DNA of 64,000 nucleotides, from positions 11,784,417-11,848,416 of the forward strand of contig NC_134959.1 of assembly GCF_965638725.1 (NCBI RefSeq), written 5' to 3'. Numbering within the stretch: the first letter of the stretch is position 1; each line of letters opens with the position of its first letter. A program made the translations under genes and the position numbers. The stretch is from Aptenodytes patagonicus. Its lineage: Eukaryota > Chordata > Aves > Sphenisciformes > Spheniscidae. Shown here one piece after another: positions 27,441-41,469 of the stretch. The notes under the pieces were generated by a model that saw only the letters and a program-made list of their open reading frames with translations, ran no database searches and was not told the origin of the DNA.

Positions 27441-28683
27441 GTATGCTCCTGCCTGCCTCTGCCCCCCTGCATTGGTGTGGCAGAAACGCGGGAGCGCAGC
27501 CATGCCCAGACATGCTGCCCCGGCTGCCAGGCACCGAGGGTAGCGCTGGGCAGTGCGCTTTGTCCTGGAGAAAGGGGATGTTTTGTCCTCATGATACCAG
27601 TCACACTGCTCGTGATCCTTGAAAGGAGTCACCCCTTCTGCTGGCAAAGAAAATTACTGTGACTTTGGCCAGAAGCAAGATTTGGGAATGCTACCTGGAG
27701 ACCAGATAAATAACGCCTCGGTCTTGCAGACCTGTTAACGTCTGACTTACTGGCTGAAGCAGAGGAGTTTTCATGAGCAAAGTGTGTGTGCATGTTTGCA
27801 AGCTAGTGAGCCTGTGAGCTGTTTACCGGTCATCACGATATTTTGTTGACGAAATTTTGCTACAGTTGCAAAGAATTTTCAAAAAGCTAATGGGATTGAG
27901 ATATATTTATTTTGATGTTGCAATACCTGGCACATTTGGGGGAAGAAAATTAATATCCTGAACTAGTCTTTGCAGTGTTTCTAATTCCTTGACTAAGCAC
28001 GTCCTCATATATCATTTTACTTTACCAGCTTTTGGGAAGAAGAGAATGTTTTGCTAGTCAGGACTTGTTTTGACTTAGTTTTTAATAATATCAGTCAGCA
28101 CCATGTTGCCTGAAAGTCTGAATCTGACAAAAGTTTAGTTTTTAATGGGCTGCCTTTATGAGGTCATGTGTAGACTTATTGCTCCTGAATCACAATCATA
28201 AATGTGTAATTTTAATAACATTCAGTGAGAATAAGCATTTGCATATCCTTGGAGAAATTTTCTCTGCTGCATAGTTCAGCTATTTCAGCCATGACGTGGA
28301 GGGGGCATTTCAAGATTTGCACGTCACTTAAAGTATTGTACTTTACAAGGGAAGGTATAGAAAGAAATAGTGCAAGTAATTATTTTTTCTCCATAGTGCA
28401 GTACTTCTCCCAAGGTAGAGAGTGACAGTACCAAGTATATCCAAGGATTTCTGTGGTGCAAAAAACAGTTTGGGTGTTGAGTTGAAAGCTGGTCATCGCT
28501 GCACGTGAAAGCTGAATGAGGGACTGATGAGAGACGTAACTGTACGGCACGGTTTCAGTCCTCTACTTCCCGATTATTTTTTGTATTTTGGGTCTCTTAT
28601 GGAGCAGTCAGCATAGGAGGGTCTTGATAAAAGGTCACCACAGATTGCCTTTCTGTCTGTCAGAACCAGTGTTTCTTCTGCAG

Positions 28684-28875
28684 GGAGTGGAGCGCATTGA
28701 CCTGCCGGGGCTCAGGAGCCTGCGCACCGCCCGCAGCCTGGAGCAGGGCATGGTGCTGACCATTGAGCCAGGCATCTACTTCATCGACCACCTCTTGGAC
28801 CAAGCCCTCCGTGATCCTGCACAGTGCTGTTTCATCAACAATGACGTCCTGCAGCGCTTTAGAGGATTTGGTGGG
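28684..28875 (+). CDS. PEPD: PEPD (prolidase) coding exon, human residues about 385-448
   Basis: This 192-nt exon has 64 codons in phase 0 and lies between TTCTGCAG and GTGAGT. It runs from [17 protein letters not shown] to LQRFRGFGG. It holds the metal ligand Glu412 in the pita-bread fold motif [10 protein letters not shown] and the substrate-contact Arg398 in GLRSLRTAR. The last codon corresponds to human Gly448, a site altered in human prolidase deficiency, and is conserved here. The stretch [14 protein letters not shown] is the least conserved part, as in other vertebrates. The splice phases join cleanly with both neighbours. Corresponds to human exon 14. Confidence 0.98.
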
Positions 28876-31800
28876 GTGAGTAATTCTTAACTGGATGGTT
28901 TTCTGAAATTGGTTTTCTGTTTGTTTGCCTTTGCTATGTACTTGGGAAGAAATCTTTTGGAAGTTGTAATGTATTGCACATAGGGCTGTTCCTGAAGCAG
29001 CACCTTGGGCCGTTTGACCCTGCAGACAAACTGGGAGGTTTTTTGTTATTTTTAAATGTGGCTTGTGATATCTGATTAATGATAGACCCATATTTTTCCA
29101 TTGATTGAAATACCTTCTGTCAGCACTGTACAGTGACTTGCCAGGTAGGTGTTTTGTCTAATGTGTGAAACGTGTATGTTATGAAATAAAAGACTGAGAT
29201 CCATATTCCTGAGTTAGCTTCCTTGACAGCAGCACAGTCTGGTGCTCCCTCCCAGGGCAGAAAAGCCTGATGCTGTTTAAGTCAGAGAGGCAGTAGAGAA
29301 AAACAGCAATAATTGCTTTTACTGGACTATTGCCAGAACGGTGCAAAACTTGTGAATGTAAAGCCTTCCCTGTTTTCCAAGGGAATAGCCGATGGTCTTC
29401 ACGAGCACCCGTGCCTGAGGTATCGCATTGCAGGCTCAGGCAGCAGTGTGTGTGCAGGAGGGTTGGCTGACTCGGGAGGTAGCCATGATCTGGGCGATCA
29501 TTCCCATGCAGGCAGCTGCTGTGCAAGTAGAGGGGCCTTGTTTCTCCATGCTCTCTGCGGCACATTTCCCATTCAAAGCCACCGCCCTCGCAGAATGTTT
29601 AGCAGTTGCAGTGGCTTCCAGTGGGTTTTCATTTTAGCAGGGCGAGCATTTGAAGGGTGCCGCATTGTTCTCCGAGCTTCCGTATTCATGCCCAGAGAAG
29701 ATAGAGCAGGCAGCTGCAATGCCCCGTCCTCCTTGTGGCTTTTCTGCTAAGTCTCAACAAAGCTAACAATCACTGGCAACAGCGGTGATTTTCTGGTATG
29801 AAAAGTCACTCATTAGGAATTGTCTGCTGCTGCCATCGACTAATTTATCACTGTACACCAGCCATGAGAGGGTAATTACTGTAACGCTTTTGGTCTGAGC
29901 TGGCTTTGAACCACCAGCCCCGACAGAAAAGTTGTGTGCCATCACCAGTCGTGTGAGCTAGCTGGGCTCCTGGGCAGCTGCCCATGGAGGCTCCCCATAC
30001 GATGTGTGTGCAGCCTTATCGAGAGACATGGGACTTTGCCCTCACTGGTATTTAATTCACTGCTGAGGTTTGGGATGTTATCTGTCTCTGTGTTGTTTCT
30101 TTATCAAGACTTGCCAGCCAGCCAACTGAGATACTGGTGAACAAAAGGCAGCTAACTGTGCATTTTCTAATTGTAAGCACATATATGGCACCACACACTG
30201 AAGCATATTTTAAGGGAACACTGTAATGCACTTGTGTAGCTTGACACCACAACGAAAATAGGTTTAACTATCTTCGCTCTCCTTGTAAACACTCTGTGGG
30301 AGTTTTTCGGCAGTTGAATTGATTCCTGGTGAGCTTTCTCTGGAAATGCTCAGCAAAGCCGATGTTTTTCCATGGCTTGCTGTGAATGCCCACTCCAGCT
30401 CTGCAGCTTGAGGCATGCACGTGGCTCACCTGCTGCCTGTGTTTGCATGGAATAGGAGTGACAGCACAGGATCTCTACCTTGGTAATAAGTTGCTGGATC
30501 AGGCACTTTTGTTCCAGAGATTTCAAGCAAAGTCTAACTTTCTCCCCTGTTTTTTGCTTAGCTTCCTGTAATGATGACTTGTAAGGAGAGCTAGCCAACA
30601 AACTTTGCTAAAAGGGGGAGCTGCCCAAAAACGATTGAGCAAAAATCTAAATCTCCGATCCCCCTGTGAACAATACATTTTACTTAGAGAGAAAAAATAA
30701 TAATACACACATACCCTGAGCCAGATGTTGTCACTTGATTTTGTCCAGGAGAAGAATGGGAATAAAATCTGAGACTGAAGTACATCCGAGTATTTCTGAA
30801 TTCTACACAAAAGCTGAATTATAATGCAATCAAAATTAATTTTTCCATCTTTACAATTCTGACTTGATTCTGCATAAATAGAAGATGCAATTTGTGCTGT
30901 GTTGTGTGCTTAGTTATCTGCATGCTGGTTCATTTTAGTTTATCCAGAATGAGTGAGTATTTCTCTCAAAAGCATGTCAGAAAACTTTTTCTCTACGTGA
31001 TTAAAGAGATCTTGTGAAGCCCAGTGTTTTTACTGACAAATATTAATAGTACAGGGGTTAGTATTGGTATCAGTTCTAGCTAAAGAGCTCACTACAGCCA
31101 GTCCAATCTTCCTTTAAGTTTAAAAGAAAAATACATTCTACAAAAGGAAATAAGTAGTCCATTTCCCTCTGCAGAGCTCAGCACTAATTAAAACGTTCTT
31201 AATTTGGTTTAGTTTAATTCACTTCAAAAATGAACTTACATTAACCAAAGTAACACTATGGTAATTCTGAGTAAGACTGTCCGCACAGGGGATTTGTGGA
31301 TTTTAATGAATTCACCTTGAATTCATGTCTTTTTTGGGCTTTGGGTAATTTTCTTGACTGTGACAAGTCTCTGCACTGAGAAGAGAAGCTCTTCTGCCGT
31401 GCTAAAAAGGGCAAGACTGTAGCCATTTATTTTAATTCTTGCTGCCTGGTATTAGCCATAAAGAGATTGTAAAAGCTGCAAGAGCCGGGGAGAATGAGAG
31501 ACAACACAAGGTTTTCCTTCGCCTGTTCTGCATTGCTGCCGGCATGCGGGGCGTGTGCTGGTGCCACCAGCGCAGCTCCTGCGCACACTCAGAACAGGTC
31601 CATCAGCAGCCTGGCCTTCCTGTGTCCCTGTAACACAGACACCCAGGCTTCGTGGCTGTAACTGCTGCTCAGGGACCTCGTAATTTGGGCTTTTACCAAA
31701 CAAGAGCTGTTCTGGGTCAAATACAGATCCCTCTGGAGGGAGGCAAGAAGTTTTGCTAGGGGATCTGCTTCTGAGAGCACGGGCTACCCTGTCTGAAGCC

Positions 31801-34800
31801 CTAAACTCTTTACTTGACAGCCATTGAGTTCAGTCCTTCACAAGCTTCCTCTGCCAATTTCGGGACGTCACTCAGTCACATGTACTTCAGTTCTCTGTCT
31901 GCAAAACTAAGGTCCAATTTACCGAGGTCATAAATTCTGTGGGGCAAGGGCTGCCGTCGGGCGCTGGCGCAGTGCCCATCCCAAGGCACCTCTGCTCTGC
32001 CTGGACTCTGCCCGCGCCGCTCTCATAAATAAACATAGATGTGCAAATAGAAGTATGTGTATACGGTTGTATATATTGCTCAGGAAAAGCAGCTGATTCC
32101 TCAGGGAAGGGGAAATACCGACTCCAAATGCTGCCCTTTAGGGTTTGACATTTCCATTCTTCATAAGCAGATTACTGATTCATGCAGTTCATATGATGTT
32201 TTCTCAAAGACCCAGTAAAACCGTTCAATCTTTTTTTGGCCTTCAGTATTCAGTCTCTGTTCAGGCTTTATTTTTCCCTAGGATTGTAGAACTAGCACTA
32301 GACTTAACACGTGAAAACTCTATGCAACTTAGAGAAAATGCTGCAAGACAGCTAAATGTTAAATACATTACTTTCTTTCATTTGCAGATTTTTCTCATTT
32401 AAAAGTTAAATAGATTTACAAAGCCCAGGACCTTGAAGATCCGCTAATGTTACAATATTTTTCAAAACAATAGTACTTCCCTTACTCAGGAACAAATGTT
32501 AAACCAAATAAAAAGTGGGATATTTAATTGCTTCTACCTTTGGTTCACAGAGCCATGCGGTTATCTCTGTCCTGATTTTTGTTTTTCAGAAGGTTGAGCT
32601 CTGTTTTTGGGTTTATGGTGAATGTGTGTTGTGGAATGAAATAGTTTACTAGGCAATAAACATTATGCTTATCTGCTTTTTAACATTTCATATTATGCAG
32701 CAGTAATAATGCTACACAGCATTTTTTTGAAAAGTTTTCATAGAAAAGCAGTTGTCATAATGAAATATATAGCGACTAGTTGCTTATAAACCTTCTTTAA
32801 CCCTTTTCTCTTAAGTTGTCTAATTAACATAATTAGGTTAAAGTAAGACCAGTTGTTTCTAACCCGTATTTAGCTTATAGTTTATTGCTTCTTTTTGAGC
32901 CCGGATGAAGGGACTGTGTGCCTGAAGGTTCTTTTTCCAGCCGTATCAGTTGATCTAATAAAATACATAGCCTCACCCTACTAATCTTGATCCTTTTTTA
33001 TAAAATGTTTATATGTGGACCTTTAAAATAAAGTGTGCCTGACATGAGGACTTGCTTGTGAATAAAAAGAGGGAAGACTGGCAGCATGGGATGAGAAAGA
33101 GTCATTGTGAAGCACAGAGCCTGTTAGCCTCTACAGAAAACATCTTGGCGTTGCCACTTCTGTTTAACGTGGTAACAGGAAAGTGCCTTCCCCAGCCCTG
33201 CAACGTACCCGCCTGTCCCTGGGTTTGATGTAAGGGCAGCTCTGTTTCTTAACCAGTCCCCCTGAAATATAGAAGTTGAACCCTGCTCGTGGTAAGTATG
33301 CTCTATTAAAAATAAGTCCCCTTGGCTACATGCATCTGCCTATGTAGGATACAAGCTATAAAAACAGACACGTGGATCCTTCAGCCAGACAGAAGCATGT
33401 GTGCTAATTTACTTTGTGGGGTAGCATGTGGCCCATGTTCTGTCATCGTTTCCCAGGCAAATCTCCCGCTCTAAGATCTTGCAGCGATAGTATTGCTGCT
33501 TTCCACAGCCATAATCAAACAAATGCTCAATAGATTTAAAAAAAAGGAGACTTGTCACCAGTGATCTCTTTTAATCACATCTGGGATCTGTCATCGTGCA
33601 AATCTGGGCTATTTAATTGGCCAGAATTGTTTCTTGATTCTCAAAAGCTTTTTATACATATCATCATCCAAAAGAAATGAATGAGTGGTACAACCCCCTT
33701 CCCTTGGAAGATAACACAGGAGGCTCTGGGGAGCATGACTGTATTAGTAAGTCAGGACAAAGTGCGAGGCTGTATATATAGCTGACAGCAGCCCTGGTAT
33801 TTAACTCCTATGCTGTCCTTGGCTATGCCCGCACAGCCCTGCTTTGGGACAGAGTTGGGTCCATTGAGTCAAGCCACATGATGGTCTGTTGCTGGCCTTA
33901 GGCAGTTGTGCAATCAGGTCTATCTAGACAAATCATGCCACTACCCTTGATAAGAAAAAGGCATTTTAGGGACAGTCCTGGCATTCCTGGCCACTTCACC
34001 TTTGCAGGAGTGCTTTTTGAAGCATGCCATTTCACACCAAAAAAGCAAAGCCTCCCTGGGGTATTTGCAGAGCACCCTGAAAGCTGGTGGTGCAGCAAAC
34101 CTCACACCTCGGTTTGCTGTTCCTTTAAGCCATGTCCGATTCCAAACCACTCTGTAGCCCTGAAACAAGCAGCACTGTTGAACAAAGAGCCTGCAAACAA
34201 GGACAGCTCTGAGATCAAGTTTCATAACCGCTGTCCCCCACTGGGAAAGGCAGTCCCAAACCAGTGAGCCTTGCCAGGCAGATCCAGCATCTTTTGTCCA
34301 TTTGGACAGAAGACAAGACGAAATGCCGGGCTCTCCTGTAGGGAAGGTTTTGCAGGTCCTCTGAAGCTGCTTCTCGCTGCTGCTGAGTTTAAAGTCAGGG
34401 TGAAGCATGGAGGGTGTGAAGGAAAAGAGCAAATGCAAAAATTTCCTCCCCCTTGAGAACCTGTGTTCCTCTGCACTTGTGTTGCTTTTAGGCAAAGGAA
34501 AAATGTGCACTGCGAGTGAGAAGCCTGTCTTCTCTGTTATAGCAAGCACCCATTTCAGGTGAGATTCATCCAGGCAGAGAAATGGTTAGATCCTGGAGAA
34601 AGAGCTGGAGCTTTCCTAGGAGTGAATGGTGAGGCCTCATGGGAGCGGTGGGTCTGTGCACCTCCAGCTACATCCCAAAGACCATTTGGAGTTGCTGATG
34701 GTGAGCAGGCAGGTGCGATGGTGCTGGCTCTCCCGGTTTTCACAGAAATCCACAGCTGTGGATTGATTATATGATCTAACAATGTTTCTCCTATACGATG

Positions 34801-37116
34801 AGTTGCTGTGTGTGGCACTCCAAACTGATGGGTTTCCCCATCCTCCCCCGTTTGGTACTCTCAGTTCCCTAGCTTAGGCGGCTCCAGCACCCCCCTGCGC
34901 TCTCCTCATTCAGGGTGTCTTGCTTCTCACCTCCACCAGGATCTCGCTTCCTGGACTCCTTAGCCAGCCCCATCTCTCTTGGTCCATTATTTGTCAATCC
35001 TGTTTTGCCTCACTGTATCTTCCTTCCCCCGGCTCCTTTCATCACTCTAGCTCCATTTTCCAGCTCCTTTCCCATCCTGATTTTCTCTTGTGGCCTAGAT
35101 AGGGCACAGCATTGACAGACACCTTGTCCCACTTGTTCTTCCCCCTCCCTCTTCGTCTGGCTTTCACCTGCTCTGCTTTCAAGTCAGTCCGTGCTCTCAG
35201 AGAGTGCCAAGGTATTGGTGAAGGCATGAAACGCTGAACTGGAAAACACCAACAATTTTTTTCTTTTTTTTTGCTAATCTTACTGGTTAAGCAGATGAAT
35301 TGTGGCTGATATTTCTCTGTAGCAGATACACTGGGGAATTTCAGCTCAAGCAGGTGAAGGTTTGTGAAGCCAGCGGTGCTTGGGAAGAGGCTTTCTCCAT
35401 AGGCAGAGTTAGCTCTAGCTTTGGCTGGCCTCGCCTCTGCTCTCGGACTTACTTTTGCATTAACATTTTTGCTTTCCACATCAACGCTGTGCCCAGCTCC
35501 ATTTACAATGGTGTGCTTGCCAACGTGATGCTTTGGCTTTTACCATGTCACCAGATCTGTCCCCTGGATTCTGACACTTTTGCGGGGCTCACCTGGTACC
35601 AGCAGGTTTTTGGCAGGGGCTGGTAGAACCAGGCAGGCTGTGCCCAGGCCCAAGACCCAGCAGGACAGATGCTGGGGGCTGCTGTGAGGCAGAGGGCACG
35701 ATTCACCTTTAGATGCAATGCGACCGTCTTGCTGAATCCTTGGGTTATTTTTTGCTCAGCTGGCCAAATTCGTAGCAATGAATCAAGAAACCCACCCTGG
35801 TAAAATCTGTTCAAGTGCATAGAGTCATTCAATGTGTTGCTGATTTCCTCTTCTGCAGCAAGGCACTGGCCTTTCAGGCACACCGAGTGTAAAGAGCCTT
35901 GCAGCTTTCAAATTTACAGCTGTCCAAATCAAATGTGTGAACTCAATGGCGTTTGTTTATTTAATTCTGCTGTATAATACACTTAGCTTGATACCAAGTA
36001 AAAGAAATAATCTGGCAAAGACATCATTAAACAGTTTAATAAAGACTGGATGACTCATTTTGTTTGAACAAATGGATTATTTTGCAATCAGAAGTACAAA
36101 TGTTAACCAGCTTTATTTTTAGTTGAAAATGTCAAGAGGTCAGAAACAATTAAGGCAACTGTAAGGTGGGAGTCCCCAGAGTTTGTGTTCTCTTGGATTT
36201 ACACCTTACTAAAATTGCTTTTATTGCCGCTTAGCGACTTACTAACATTTTTCTGATAAGATAACGGAAAATGACTGTGTAGGCATATTTACTGGTAAGG
36301 AAAGATTAGAGTCAAACAGAAATGGAGCATACTTTTCATTTTAACAGAACAAGAGCTGGAAAACTGAGAGGATCTGCTTTTTCCTTGCATGATTTGAAAT
36401 GTAGTGATTGTATTTTAAAAGGAATGTCTGACCTGCTTAGGACTTTCTCATCAGCTCAGAATTCAATGTTTTGAATATCAACGACAAGCTATTTCATGTT
36501 GCAGTTCCTTCTTTGAAAGTTCATTGCATTTAGAGAAAAGAGAATGTGATGTTTAAGTGCAAAGAGCAGCTAACTGCGGCTCAGCAACAGGACCGCTTCG
36601 AGAACAGGCACTTAGGCACTGCTGTTGAACCTGTCCCTAGCAAGCCATGCGCTAGCAAGGCTGGAGGCAAAGTCAGGGGAGAATGTTCCTTTTGCTGTTC
36701 CTGATGTCAGGGGGTTGAACTTTATTGGCCCCATGTAATTACGCAGCATGAGCTCACTGATACAGCATCTCGCTCAGCCTGTCCCTGGTGTACCCGACGT
36801 AGCAGAGGCACCACCTGACTCACCTGCAGGGCCACCACCTCCTGTGGGGCTGCTCTGCCGGGGGTCACCATGGAGCTTGTGTGATCCCAGGAGGGTGGCA
36901 GGAGCCGGTGGCCCAAGGGGGATTGGACCCTACAGAGCTCTGTGCCGCAGTGCTGGTGGTGATGGGCAATTCCAGTGCTTGCCATATGTTGCTCTGCCTG
37001 GTGTTGCGTCAACACCACAGACTGAAACACGCCTTGTGCTCTTGCTGCTGTCACTGCCTGATGTGCTTCTCATCCCCAGCTGGAATACCTTGGTAACCAC
37101 GTGTTCTCTGTAACAG
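28876..37116 (+). other. PEPD: PEPD last intron (8.2 kb)
   Basis: The intron runs from the GTGAGT donor to an acceptor ending GTAACAG. No repeat or exon-like unit was recognised. The part from about 33.9 to 35.5 kb is less AT-rich and unusually poor in stop codons in several frames, giving overlapping open frames on both strands. These look like a base-composition effect, since no frame shows family similarity. Confidence 0.9.
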
Positions 37117-37266
37117 GTCCGGATCGAGGACGACATTGCAGTGACAGCCAGTGGAATGGAGCTGCTAACGTGCGTCCCACGTACTATTGAAGAAATAGAG
37201 GCTTTCATGGCAGAAGGCCAAAGCAGTGCCAAGTCATTTGACTGTCTCTCCAGCCAAAAGCAGTAA
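37117..37266 (+). CDS. PEPD: PEPD (prolidase) last coding exon
   Basis: Forty-nine codons plus TAA in phase 0. The start [10 protein letters not shown] holds Glu452, the last metal ligand, and [16 protein letters not shown] matches the conserved end of prolidases. With the two preceding exons, three of the five ligands (His370, Glu412, Glu452) are present and intact; the two Asp ligands fall upstream of the window. The final 15 residues after MAEG are Ser- and Gln-rich and unlike the human tail; the chain is four residues longer than human. Corresponds to human exon 15. Confidence 0.97.
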   Translation, partial: VRIEDDIAVTASGMELLTCVPRTIEEIEAFMAEGQSSAKSFDCLSSQKQ

Positions 37267-37360
37267 ACTTCGGGATGATACTTACTGTCTCACACTAATC
37301 GATCATCATCCTGATTTAATGCTGCAGCATATAAAATAAAATGCATCCAATTCTTAATAG
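37267..37360 (+). other. PEPD: PEPD 3'UTR with poly(A) signal
   Basis: The stop codon is followed by a short AT-rich stretch with AATAAA at 37335-37340 inside ATAAAATAAA. Cleavage would fall near 37355, giving a 3'UTR of about 90 nt. Later signals, such as the one near 38280, could give longer forms. Confidence 0.75.
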
Positions 37361-40300
37361 CAAGAGAGGCAGGCAGGCTATTAGCTGGAATGATTCATTC
37401 ATTAAAAATGAAGGTAGAAGGCTTCGGCACTTGATATCCAGGTAACTCAAATGCTGCTGGTTGCAATCAGCAGTTTACATTACCAAGTGCCACCTGAATA
37501 ACCCTGCTGCATTATCAGTGGGGCTTATACTTCTATCAAATCTAAGCTCAGATATATCTCGCAATTAAATCTGAATGTTTATGATGGGGACTCTTTAAAA
37601 TACCAAATGGATTATCTGAATGCTGTCAGCAATTGTAACAATCTAAGTCCTTTTTTAAACTTCATCACAAGTACTGCGAAAAACATAGAAGAAAAATCAG
37701 CTGTTCTCAGTGGATGTAATGACACATATTTTTGTTACAGATCTTATTTCCGTGTCAATGGAGTAAGCAGAATCAAATTTTTATTAAAATTCATCTTTGG
37801 CATCATTTATGCTCACAACTTTGTGATCATTATGCTCTTCTGCTCCCGTTCCCGCTTCTTTATCTGACCTTTCTACCAATTTGTGCTCTGGAAACTTTGA
37901 CCCTTCATTAGCCAGATTTTTCTGCTCTGGGTAGTGGGTGCACTGATCCTTCACACGCAGCCCGATGCTTATTAGATTTGTCCACCTATTTGTTCCTTAA
38001 AAACATAGATTGCTGTGGTGTTCACGAGCCTTGGAAATTGCAAGAAGGAAGTATCTTTGCTGCAGGGCTCAGGGTCGTTCAGCAGCATATACTGTGCGGA
38101 ATGATAGAGTTATTTTTAACTGTCCAGTGTTAGCCGGTTCAGAATGAAATCATGTAAATTTTATTTGGATACACCACAAACATTAATAATGATTATAAAA
38201 TGATTTTCCATTCATGCAAGATTTAAATTACCCAGAGAAGCCTTTCTTAACTGTAGGTGTTCATCAGCCTGCAGGAGAATAAATACGTTTCTTGCATCAT
38301 AAAATAGCACTAGTTCCTGTAACTACATAAAAATAATCTTGCTCACTTTATGAACACATCAAAACTCCTGTTTGGTCTTCAGGCTCTGTTGCACAGTTTG
38401 ACTGCAAAGCCACTTCAGAATATCCCTCTTCCATGCCAGGGGGAACTGAAGTCACAGCAGGATATCAGGCCCTTTCTGGGTCTTACTGCTTGCCAGATGA
38501 GGATTTTCCCACTGTGAAGGGATCGGCTGACTTGATCATCTCAGCATCTCAGTTCTGCTGCTCACATCCTGGAGCTGGCACGCAGGCAATGGGACCACCT
38601 GTGAGCTTCTGGGTGCCTGCAAGCACCTGTCTTACATGGGGTGTACAACACAACATGGGCTTGGACGGTGTCAAAAACTACTGTGTTGCTGTCTTTGTGC
38701 CCCCCACCTGGGACTGGATTTAGGTCTGAAATAATTTCCTTAAAAATTGTCAAGTGTGTTGCTTTTACGGAGAGCTTTTTTTTAGCTATTTGGGTTGATC
38801 TGTGTGACGAGAACCTGCTCTTTATTCCTAACAGCTTGGTGGCCCATTGCTAAATAGGAAACTGCATGTTGGAGACTAAAGAAACACATTGTGAAATAAT
38901 CCGGGGGACTTCACTCCTTATGTTTAATGTCACTTTATTAACAAATGAGCCTATTTATATTTTTTTAAAGGTTGCTCAGCGTTGGTTTCTAAGAGGTAAG
39001 TGCAGGACGTCTCGACTGCAAAGGGGAAGGGGCGAGGAGGGGAGGGTGTGAGATCAGCAGCTTGTATGTGCAACTGTGCTAATGCTTCTTTCTGTGGTGA
39101 CTGCAAGTCTCGTACCTCTGAAATGTAGTGCTTGTGCTGAGGACATCAGGCTCTGCTTTGGTAGCTTTGCAGATACGAGAACACAGAAACTACACTGGCA
39201 CTGCTTCGGACTCATCTCCTCCTAAAACTCAGGAGGTTTTTTCAGTGCAGGACGGTGCTCGTGGCCTCAGCCTTGTTCCCTCCACATCCAAGTGCTTTTC
39301 TGTGGCATGCTCTGAACACACCCATGGGATTGCTCACTGCTTTGGGCACTCCGAAACCTGCTGTTGCTTGGGTTCGATAGCAGTTACTATTTTAAAGTAA
39401 CACTTCACAGATTTTCAAAAAAAGAGTTTTGGAATTGTTTCAACTAAGCTGTAACCCCAGTCTAGTTAATAGGCCTTTCCCTGCCTGTGATTAATCTTGG
39501 CAAATATTGGGCTCTGCTGCTGCAGAACAGGTCGAGCAATCTGGTGTGCTGCAGGAGGCAGAACTGGTTCTGCTTTGACATGTACCAGCGAACAAACCCT
39601 ACCGCGAGTTCTGGAGGGAAACCACTCGCTCACGTAACCGGCTTCTCTGTCGTTTTGCTTGCCTGAGACATGGATGTGTTTTCGTCTGGGATGGTGCACC
39701 ATCTCCCATTTTCCTTCATAATGAGGACCATGAACTTGGTGAATATAAATTTCATCCTTCCTTCCAGAAGTCTGTTCTGTAATAATGATAATTTTTATCC
39801 ACTTAAGCAAAAACTGAATTAGAACTTTTTTCTAAATTAGCGGGGGGGGGGCAGGGAAGTAAGCCTTTAAAAAAGGGCAAAGTGATATTTAATACACTTA
39901 AAATGTATTAGTGGGGGGAAAATAGAGGTTACAGCAAACTTTCTTTTTGACTACATTAGGATATTTTAGGCTGTTAGCTATCATGTTTTCCCAAATGCCT
40001 TTTCCCGTTGGTGCAAACAGACTCAAATAGCGTGGCACCAAAATAACAGAAAGAGTGTGTTATGCTGAGCAAGTTTATGTTAAGTTTAGAAAGGTCCGAG
40101 CACTTCTGAACTGATATATTTAAATTGCTTCAGCTCCCTGGGGTTGGATGCGCTCCGGATTTATCTGCCATACCAATTACGCTGCTGCAGCTACAGGGTA
40201 TAGTTAAAGTGGTAGAGCCTCTTAGTGCTAGTGGAGGCAAGAGTAGACCCGTTCCCTTAGTGGTACAGTGAGAAAATGGGAATAAGGTTTCCTGGTGAAA

Positions 40301-41469
40301 TGTATAGTGCTGTAACGCTCCTTCTTGTAGTGACAGGTACTGTATTGTCACAAACTATAGCTGCTGCTGTTAAGAAAAATGTGTCAAAAGGAAAACCTTA
40401 ACTTTCATAGACCTACACTGAAATTTTCTTGGGTAGATGTGCATTTATTCCAGCCTTTCTTTAGGAAGAAGAGAGAATCATCCAAGTCACCTAGGTATGG
40501 GTGTTCTCCTGTGCCTTGCAGTGGAGGGGTAAGATTGAGGCATTTTGCCGTCACACAGCCTGGGCTGCTGCACCTTGGGGCAAAGAGAGGGAAAGCTTCA
40601 CCTCTGCTTTTGCTCCTTGGGGGTCTGAGATGGCTATTTTGGCAGGAGGGGGCTTAGAATAATAGACTAATGCCTTTCTTGCAACCATACTCTCACTGAG
40701 GGTAAATTTAAAATAATAATGTTATAATCTTGGGTCCATGGCTTCACATATTAAAGTGATGTGCTGCACATAGCCTACATGCTTCCCTAGGCAAACAAAG
40801 CAAGTGCGGAGACTAAGCCAGAAATGTCATTGTGCAAACAAATGACTTTTCATAACTCAGTGGTTTTGTTTTAAACAAGAAGGAAGTGGAATTGGCGCTG
40901 TCAGGAGTAACAGGTGGAGAAGTCACCCTCCAGAGCATCAGAAAGAGTATTACTCCCACTCAGAGAGATTTAAGAAATCATTTTCACCAAAATCAGAAAC
41001 AAATACCAGAGATTTGGAGCCCCTTATCTGGTTATTAGGGGAGGACCCCACATCAGCCTGTCAAACCAACTGCAGGACAACAGGGCCACATAGTCCCAAT
41101 TCACAGAGCAGACAACCAGGGAAGAGACTAGCTCCTGCCTTTTACACCAGAGTAGATGCACAGTTAACAAATGAGATGCTTTCAGGTCATCTTTCTCCTT
41201 GTAGTTTTTGGTGTTCTGTTCCTCCCCCTCCCCCTTTAATTGCAGTACATTTTCGGTCTTAAATTTCTTTTTTTTTTTTTTTTTTTTTTTCTGTTAAATC
41301 AGGAATTCAGCCAAAACTGTAATGTGTTTCTGATACTCTCCATTGAGTAAAAACCTGAGTGGAAGACAGGAATGGAGACTGTTGCACTGATTTCTCAAAG
41401 ATAGCTGCTTGAGGTGGGCACCTCTGCATTTGAGGGAAATAGTAAAAGGACAGGAAAAATGAGGCCAGC
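37361..41469. other. Spacer between convergent PEPD and CEBPG 3' ends
   Basis: About 4.1 kb with no gene that I can support. It holds a run of ten G at 39842-39851 and a run of 23 T at 41268-41290. Open frames here are short and show no family similarity. Confidence 0.8.
41268..41290. repeat. Poly(T) tract, 23 nt
   Basis: Twenty-three uninterrupted T on the + strand, preceded by AAATTTC. Read from CEBPG it is a poly(A) run about 200 nt beyond the proposed CEBPG poly(A) signal. It may be a homopolymer microsatellite or the relic of a retroposed tail; no retrocopy body was found beside it. Confidence 0.9.

Larger units (their letters stand above)
16508..28683 (+). other. PEPD: PEPD penultimate-but-one intron (12.2 kb)
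   Basis: The intron is bounded by GTTAGT at 16508 and by a pyrimidine-rich tract ending TTCTGCAG at 28683. It contains CR1 fragments at 17155-17707, 18994-19617 and 27344-27440 and an imperfect hairpin region at 24731-24774. The remaining sequence is AT-rich and unassigned. I saw no further exon with both good splice sites and family similarity. Confidence 0.9.

Noticed and set aside
33941-34549. Open frame of 202 codons on the - strand in the last PEPD intron
   Set aside because: No family similarity, and open frames also occur on the other strand there. A frame of this length is not surprising by chance in 64 kb.
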